From assembly GCA_028095005.1 (NCBI GenBank), contig CM051463.1, positions 79,403,002-79,467,001 of the forward strand: a stretch of DNA of 64,000 nucleotides, given 5' to 3'. Shown here one piece after another: positions 58,801-64,000 of the stretch (the stretch's first letter is position 1; the number at the start of each line of letters is the position of its first letter). A program made the translations under genes and the position numbers. Under the pieces are notes generated by a model, which worked only from the letters and a program-made list of their open reading frames with translations, searched no databases and had not been told where the DNA came from. Source of the stretch: Rhynchospora pubera. Its lineage: Eukaryota > Streptophyta > Magnoliopsida > Poales > Cyperaceae.

Positions 58801-60656
58801 GATTTGTTGCTTTAGGTTGCTGAGGCTCCTCAGGAGACCCTTGAGGAGATCCAGACTTACCACAGGTACCACTATCCTACAATGAGCAAAATTCTTGGGA
58901 ACTTCAAGCTTTCAGTGCAAGCAGGTGACTTTACGGATTCACAAATAGTAGTGATGCTTGGCGAGAATGGCACTGGGAAGACCACCTTCATCAAATTGTT
59001 GGTTAGTCCTCAATATTTCATATCAGTTAATTTGAATCTTAAGGATGAAGGTTGACAATCTTTACACGAATGCTGAAGCTTTCCGTTTTTTGTTCCAGTG
59101 GTGGCCATCAATACTAATTTTGTATATTAATTGATCAGGCAATTGTTGGCTTTTTTGCTCCTCTGGCAAATATAAAACCCAAATAAAAATCTAGTAAGAG
59201 ATGTAAATACTAGCACAGATAAATCAATAGGATAATAAACTCTGATAGTTGTTTTTTTGCATTCATGTAGCGTAACTGATTTATGGAGTCATCTTCAATT
59301 TGCATTATCTTTTGTACAGGCTGGGTTGTTGAAACCTGATGCAGTGGAAGGCACCGAGGTGGAGATACCAGAATTTAACATATCATACAAGCCTCAGAAG
59401 ATTAGCCCGAAGTTTGAGTCTACTGTCAGGGACCTATTACACAAGAAGATACAGGGCGCCTATATGCACCCAAAATTTGTGTCAGATGTAATGAAACCGT
59501 TGCAAATCGAGCAGCTGATGGATCAGCAGGTGCAAAATCTCTCTGGTGGGGAGCTACAACGAGTGGCACTTTGTATCTGCCTTGGAAAGGTATGCAGTTT
59601 TTAATATTTTTGAGTTGTACCTGCTTCCTTTTTTAGAAAGATCACATAAATTTTTTTGGGTTATCCAGTATAATATTTTTTTACGCAACTTGCTTTGATT
59701 TATAATCACATCACCACGCTGTTCAAACCTGTGAAATGCTTTTGTTGCTGATTTTGTAGGTTGTCATTATTGATCCCTATATCTCATACCCTTTTATGAA
59801 GTGGAACTATAATTTGAACTTTATATGATAATAAACTAATCTCCACAAGCTTAATTCCATTCTTGATAATTCTATGCATATAAGGTTCTGTGTTTTTTTT
59901 TTTCAGCCAGCAGATATTTATCTGATAGATGAGCCAAGTGCATACCTGGATTCTGAGCAGCGTATCATCGCGGCCAAGGTGATAAAAAGATTTATCTTGC
60001 ATGCTAAGAAGACTGCCTTTGTTGTGGAGCATGACTTCATTATGGCTACATATCTTGCTGACAAGGTCATAGTCTATGAAGGGAAGCCTTCAGTGGATTG
60101 TACTGCCAATTCACCTCAATCTCTTGTCTCTGGAATGAACCTCTTCCTTTCGGTATGTCAGTGCAATCGTTTGAAGCTTAAATTAGGACAGAAAAGAAAG
60201 AAAAATATGTCTAATAAACAAATAAGCAACTGCCAACAGCATCATATCTGGTTAGTTTCCACGGAATTAGTCTGCTGGCAAGTTCTAGAAAGCTGAAGCT
60301 CTCAGAAAAATCACAGATCAATCTGTTGACCCAGAAAGTCCTTTAAATCTAACAAAAGTAATTGTTGTTGACCACAATGTTGGTGTCATTTTGCTGTAAT
60401 GGATTGATACCCAGATAAAATTGTCTATTAGCGAATTTGTCAAGATTATCTTTGTTAATTTCAATTTATTTTAATTGCTCGTTGCATTAATAACGGTTCT
60501 TCCATTATTTTATTTATCGGTTTTATTTGTCTGTAGCATCTTGATATCACATTCAGACGGGATCCGACCAATTATAGGCCTCGCATAAACAAGCTTGACT
60601 CTGTCAAAGACAGACAGCAGAAAGTGGCAGGGACACATTATTATATTGAAGATTAA
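55712..60656 (+). CDS. ABCE1: ABCE1 / RNase L inhibitor-like ribosome-recycling ATPase (11 exons, 605 aa)
   Basis: Splits ribosomes into subunits after termination and helps initiation in the cytosol; essential and very conserved (known). Exons: 55712-55814, 56464-56549, 56628-56725, 56831-56948, 57220-57309, 57666-57970, 58257-58452, 58816-59001, 59320-59589, 59907-60152, 60537-60656. All introns are GT-AG and all phases close, giving 1818 nt and 605 aa, the length of the Arabidopsis orthologue. Two 4Fe-4S sites come from Cys16, 21, 25, 29 and Cys55, 58, 61, 65. NBD1 has Walker A GTNGIGKST (110-118), signature LSGGE (217-221) and Walker B FDEP (240-243). The hinge and helix-loop-helix insert are present (RYG, GENIFLAG-like region). 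NBD2 has GENGTGKTT (381-389), LSGGE (468-472) and LIDEP (490-494). The C-terminus YYIED is typical. The start is the only in-frame ATG before TRIAIVNPDRC. Plants often have two copies; I cannot tell which this is. Intact and presumably expressed. Confidence 0.98.
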
Positions 60657-61080
60657 GGCGCCCCAAATGAGGTAATTCTGAGCTATTTAACGTTCTTATT
60701 GTAGTAGTTATAAGAGAGAATTTTAGAAAAATTGAGCTTACCTTTTTGGTCAACTAAACATTTCACCTTCTCCAGTTCCAGATGGAGATGGTGATCAGAC
60801 ATCTCTTGCTTCTTTCACGAAGCAAATATGGGGATAACCAAGTGGCCTCTCCGCACGGAAGGCCCTTGAATATCAGATTCAAGTGCATCAGCTTCAAGGT
60901 ATCATTTTCAAAAGGAGGTTCTTTATAACTAGTTGATGTTTTCTGATAGAATGAAGATATTTTGACTTCTTAATTTTCACAGGTTGGTTGAAAGATCTGA
61001 GTCCTGGAAAAGTGTTCGGTGAAAGAATGAAACAAATTTTCTGGTTTTTCATGGCATGGAATGTATTTTGAATCTTACTG
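60657..61080 (+). other. 3' UTR of ABCE1, probably with one intron
   Basis: After the stop, CAAATGAG is followed by GTAATTCTGAG, and a CTCCAG acceptor precedes TTCCAGATGG at about 60774. This would make a 3' UTR intron of about 100 bp, and a second possible intron lies between about 60899 and 60982 (GGTATCATT..TTTCACAG). The evidence is splice-site sequence only. Confidence 0.4.
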
Positions 61081-63300
61081 CTTATTTTGAATAAGTTTGG
61101 CGTGAAACTTGTAATATTTGTAGTTCTTTGGGACATCATGGATGCTTATATTTAAATTTGTACGCAAAATTTTATTTGATAATTCTTTAAAATATAGTCT
61201 TTTGGAATATATTTTCTTCCCCAAAAGATTTTTAAAATATTTTCCGGTATTTATTTCTATCTGTTTGATCGATCCCACGTGACAAGGTCAGTTTTATTAA
61301 TTAATTGGTCAAGTATCTATTGCGTTCGTTTTTTGGGTGCTGAAATATAAAATTTTAAATAGGCAAACAGTGAAATTTGTTGGCAGTACCCAAAATGACA
61401 ATTCCACTAAGTAAAGTAATGAGCACAAATATAAGAGGAGCAAACAATTATCGAGATATAAGCATGGTGGGGTCGCCGTTCATAAATTTCTCAGTTCTCA
61501 CCAATTCCTTGTTACAGTAGTTAGCCCCTTATCATACATTTAGTCATTGACATGCTCGAGAACTTATTCATGCAGTTTCAATGTTTCATAAAAGATGCGA
61601 TAAAAATCACGCATAAATTTTATTGGAAAGTATTTATGGTGTGTTCCAAATTTTACTAATGATTTTTAATCAATTTGGGCATTTATTATTTATGTATTAC
61701 GCTGTTACACGATAAAAACTTAACTTTAATGATAGGCTTTGGTCAAAATGATTTTCATGCGGGATTTCATTTTATTAAAATTGGTTTCTCGAAATTTCAA
61801 TGGATCTAATTATATGGAAATTCCAATCAAGTGACATCAAATCCATCCATTTTGATAAAACATTTCTAATGAAATGACATCCCATGTTAAAAAATTGTGA
61901 TTTAATTAGGACCATATTTGTCCGAAAATTCTGAAGCACGGGAAGGGGCGGTGGAGATGTTGAACACGTCACAGCGCTAAATTGAAGAAGCGGGGGCACT
62001 CTGTGTTGGTGTTGCTCAAAAAAATGAAAAAATAAATTAGACCTAAACAACAAAAAAATACTACAGCATTCAATGTCATTTCTCATGACTCTTGCTGATT
62101 TATTAGGAAGATTTGCAAAGTTCTCTCAGCACAAAACAAATTTTTATGAAATATGGATCTATTATAATCGAATTGAAAAAAAATTTCACGGGAGGTGTGG
62201 TACAAATTATCGTTTGCCATTCTAGCATGTGGAAACCAAGATCGTTTGCCTCCATTTTGATGATGTACTGTGTTCTGCAAAGCTAATTAACTATGTTTCA
62301 AAAGTGGACTAAGTATTTGCATAATTAAATCAGTATTTTTACCATTTTTTTATTGTGTAGTGTATTATTTAAACGTTCGGTTTAATCGCTGGACAGTTTC
62401 ATTGGCATAAATGGCAATTTCTAAAAAAAAATTCGAAGCTCTATCACAATAAATGTCCAATTGTCCATACTTTTGTTGCTATTTGTATTTAGTATTTACA
62501 TTTCATTGCTGGAGTTGCTATGAGAAATTGGACTATTAAATGGACATGTCAAATCGGATGGATCTCTTTTAGTCGACAGAAAAATTCCAAGATTTGTAAA
62601 CGAAACGATAAGGAATTTTTAATCAATACAGTATTATAATATATAAACTCCTGCCAGATGGACGTTCCTGGGCCATTGGTCAACATTTGGAAGAGTATAC
62701 TTTAAATTTGCCTTTTAAAAAATTTTATATTAATAGTATCCAAAGACAAATAAACTAAAGACCCAATATAGGTCCGAATTGAAGAAGCCGACATTTTCTT
62801 TTGGGGGTTTAAGAATCCAATACCTTCGAGCTTAATTTTAAGTATATAAAGTTATAACCAAGTACATTTAAGCATTGTTACCTATATAATATTTTGTGTG
62901 ATTTTATTTACAAAAAATATCTGTCGGAGAAGCCCAGCTGATAAGTTTAAAGAACTACTAATAAGTGAAATTGTGAATATCTGGACATGCAAACCAAAAG
63001 TTTGCGCGTAAGATATAGAATCGGCAGTGTCAGTTTTACGATAGTCCCTTTTTAGGCTTTATTTCCATTTTTATATCACCATTTTCGACTGTGCCATTCT
63101 CTTCTTATAGTACTTATTATACCGAGGTGACAAATTAATAGTTGTACTGGACCTTTATTTCTGTTTTATTTTGGCGCATATATCCAAATTAAAAAGTTTA
63201 AAATGTTAAGTTTATTATTGTTGTTACCATAAATAAAAGAATAACAACAATAATAGTGTAATATATATGTTGTTAAGAGAACAATAAATAGCAACCCAAA
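61081..63300. other. Intergenic, no gene seen
   Basis: AT-rich, no recognised repeats. Open frames of 60-100 codons on the minus strand show no domain or codon pattern. Confidence 0.5.
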
Positions 63301-63305
63301 AGGCC

Positions 63306-63313
63306 TATAAATA
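63306..63313 (+). promoter_or_regulatory. Possible TATA box
   Basis: TATAAATA lies 26 bp upstream of the first ATG (63332) and 65 bp upstream of the second (63371). If it is real, transcription would begin close to the first ATG, which favours the second. Confidence 0.4.
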
Positions 63314-63331
63314 TTAATTCCATCTGGTTTC

Positions 63332-64000
63332 ATGTCATTCGATCTGTTGCCTTCATACCATTCTCTCAAGATGTTTAGAGATTCTGCGTGGACGTCAATT
63401 CTTTCCAAGCCCTTTTCAAAGGCAGAATACAAACAAGATGACCGGCATCCCTTCGCCATTCTTCAAGCCAGAAGGCGGGCACGCAGGAGCGAACCAAAAT
63501 TTAGGGAGCCTGAGGCGGAGTCATATAAGGCGAGGGAATTTTTTCCGAAACGTGGTACCAACAATCAGCGCAAGAAGACAGCAATATCAACCAAAGATAA
63601 GGCACCGTCAACAAGTCTAGAGGTTGGCGAAACTACAGAAGATGATGACGATGATTTGAGTAAGGTTCGAGTCCGGCTGAGTGCTCTTCGAATTATTCAA
63701 AATAGATTGACGAGTGAACTTGTGGATGCCAAGCTATCTGCAGAAAGGTACGTATATATATACATCTCACTTTCAATCCAACGAAAAATTTACTCTGAAA
63801 ACTTGTGAGTACTCTTTAGATTTAAAGAAAACAATATTTCATGATGTAGTTATCAGCAAGATTATGAGACGGAGAGAAATGCACGCCAATTGGTAGAGGA
63901 TAAATGTACTGTGATGGAAAAGAAGTTGGCGGCTAGCCTGACTAAGTTTGAGAGAATGAATCTGGAGGTAGAGAGGATAAAAGTTGGAGCGCAGATACGA
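63332..64000 (+). CDS. Coiled-coil protein, USO1-like plant family (5' part, runs off the edge)
   Basis: Exon 1 ends at 63747. The intron runs to the acceptor at 63849, and exon 2 (63850-64000) continues past the window. An alternative acceptor 11 bp later breaks the frame. The start may be ATG 63332 or, given the TATA box at 63306, Met14 at 63371 (MFRDSAWTSI). Residues 1-60 are basic (QARRRARRSEPKF). Then come Lys-rich and acidic stretches (TTEDDDDD) and a heptad-like coiled coil from about residue 108 on (VRVRLSALRIIQNRLTSELV, DAKLSAESYQQDYETERNAR, QLVEDKC). The NxLxxEL.D.KL....Y..DYE.ER.AR.L.E pattern matches my memory of a plant family annotated as USO1-like intracellular transport protein. 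Its function is not established; related proteins include trichome-branching factors. The identification is moderate. Confidence 0.7.

Overview
The window is nuclear DNA of a flowering plant, almost certainly a monocot. It is AT-rich, its genes are split by GT-AG introns, a short TTTAGGG telomere-type array is present, and two genes belong to the DUF6598 family, which I know mainly from grasses and their relatives. A Poales species outside the true grasses is my best guess, but that is inference. All exon models below were built by hand from splice sites and reading frame, and every frame closes.

Genes, left to right. (1) A complete 15-exon soluble starch synthase I gene on the minus strand (2252-9809, 654 aa, plastid starch synthesis). 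(2) Two DUF6598 genes arranged divergently, one minus (30161-31274, 315 aa) and one plus (33829-34727, 274 aa). They share one intron position and are separated by a Mutator-like element that carries a nested hAT element. (3) Two tandem copies of a 2-oxoglutarate/Fe(II) dioxygenase on the minus strand: a broken copy (42654-44861, premature stop) and an intact copy (50524-52598, 351 aa). (4) A complete 11-exon ABCE1/RNase L inhibitor gene on the plus strand (55712-60656, 605 aa), the ribosome-recycling ATPase. (5) The 5' end of a coiled-coil gene that runs off the right edge (63332-64000).

The stretch from about 11.5 to 42.4 kb holds no confident host gene apart from the DUF6598 pair. It is a patchwork of repeated segmental units (about 11.6-17.3, 17.3-27.4, 35.9-36.6, 38.8-40.2 and 40.3-42.4 kb) into which many DNA transposons have inserted. 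Because the units are paralogous, several insertions can be compared with an empty site elsewhere in the window, which makes the target-site duplications reliable. I could delimit a CACTA element, a PIF/Harbinger-like element enclosing a 3.6-kb solo LTR, a MULE, several hAT elements with 8-bp duplications, two 386-bp MULE-type MITEs with 9-bp duplications, and a MITE family with 3-bp duplications. One MITE of that family lies in the 3' UTR of the starch synthase gene.

The most unusual structure is a 1.44-kb, nearly perfect inverted repeat (36557-37996, arms about 700 bp, loop about 32 bp). It is followed by sequence ending in a Helitron-like 3' hairpin plus CTAG (38763-38790). If transcribed, it would give a long double-stranded RNA.

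I saw no tRNA, rRNA or CRISPR array. The conserved genes are unrelated housekeeping or metabolic genes and do not form a pathway together.
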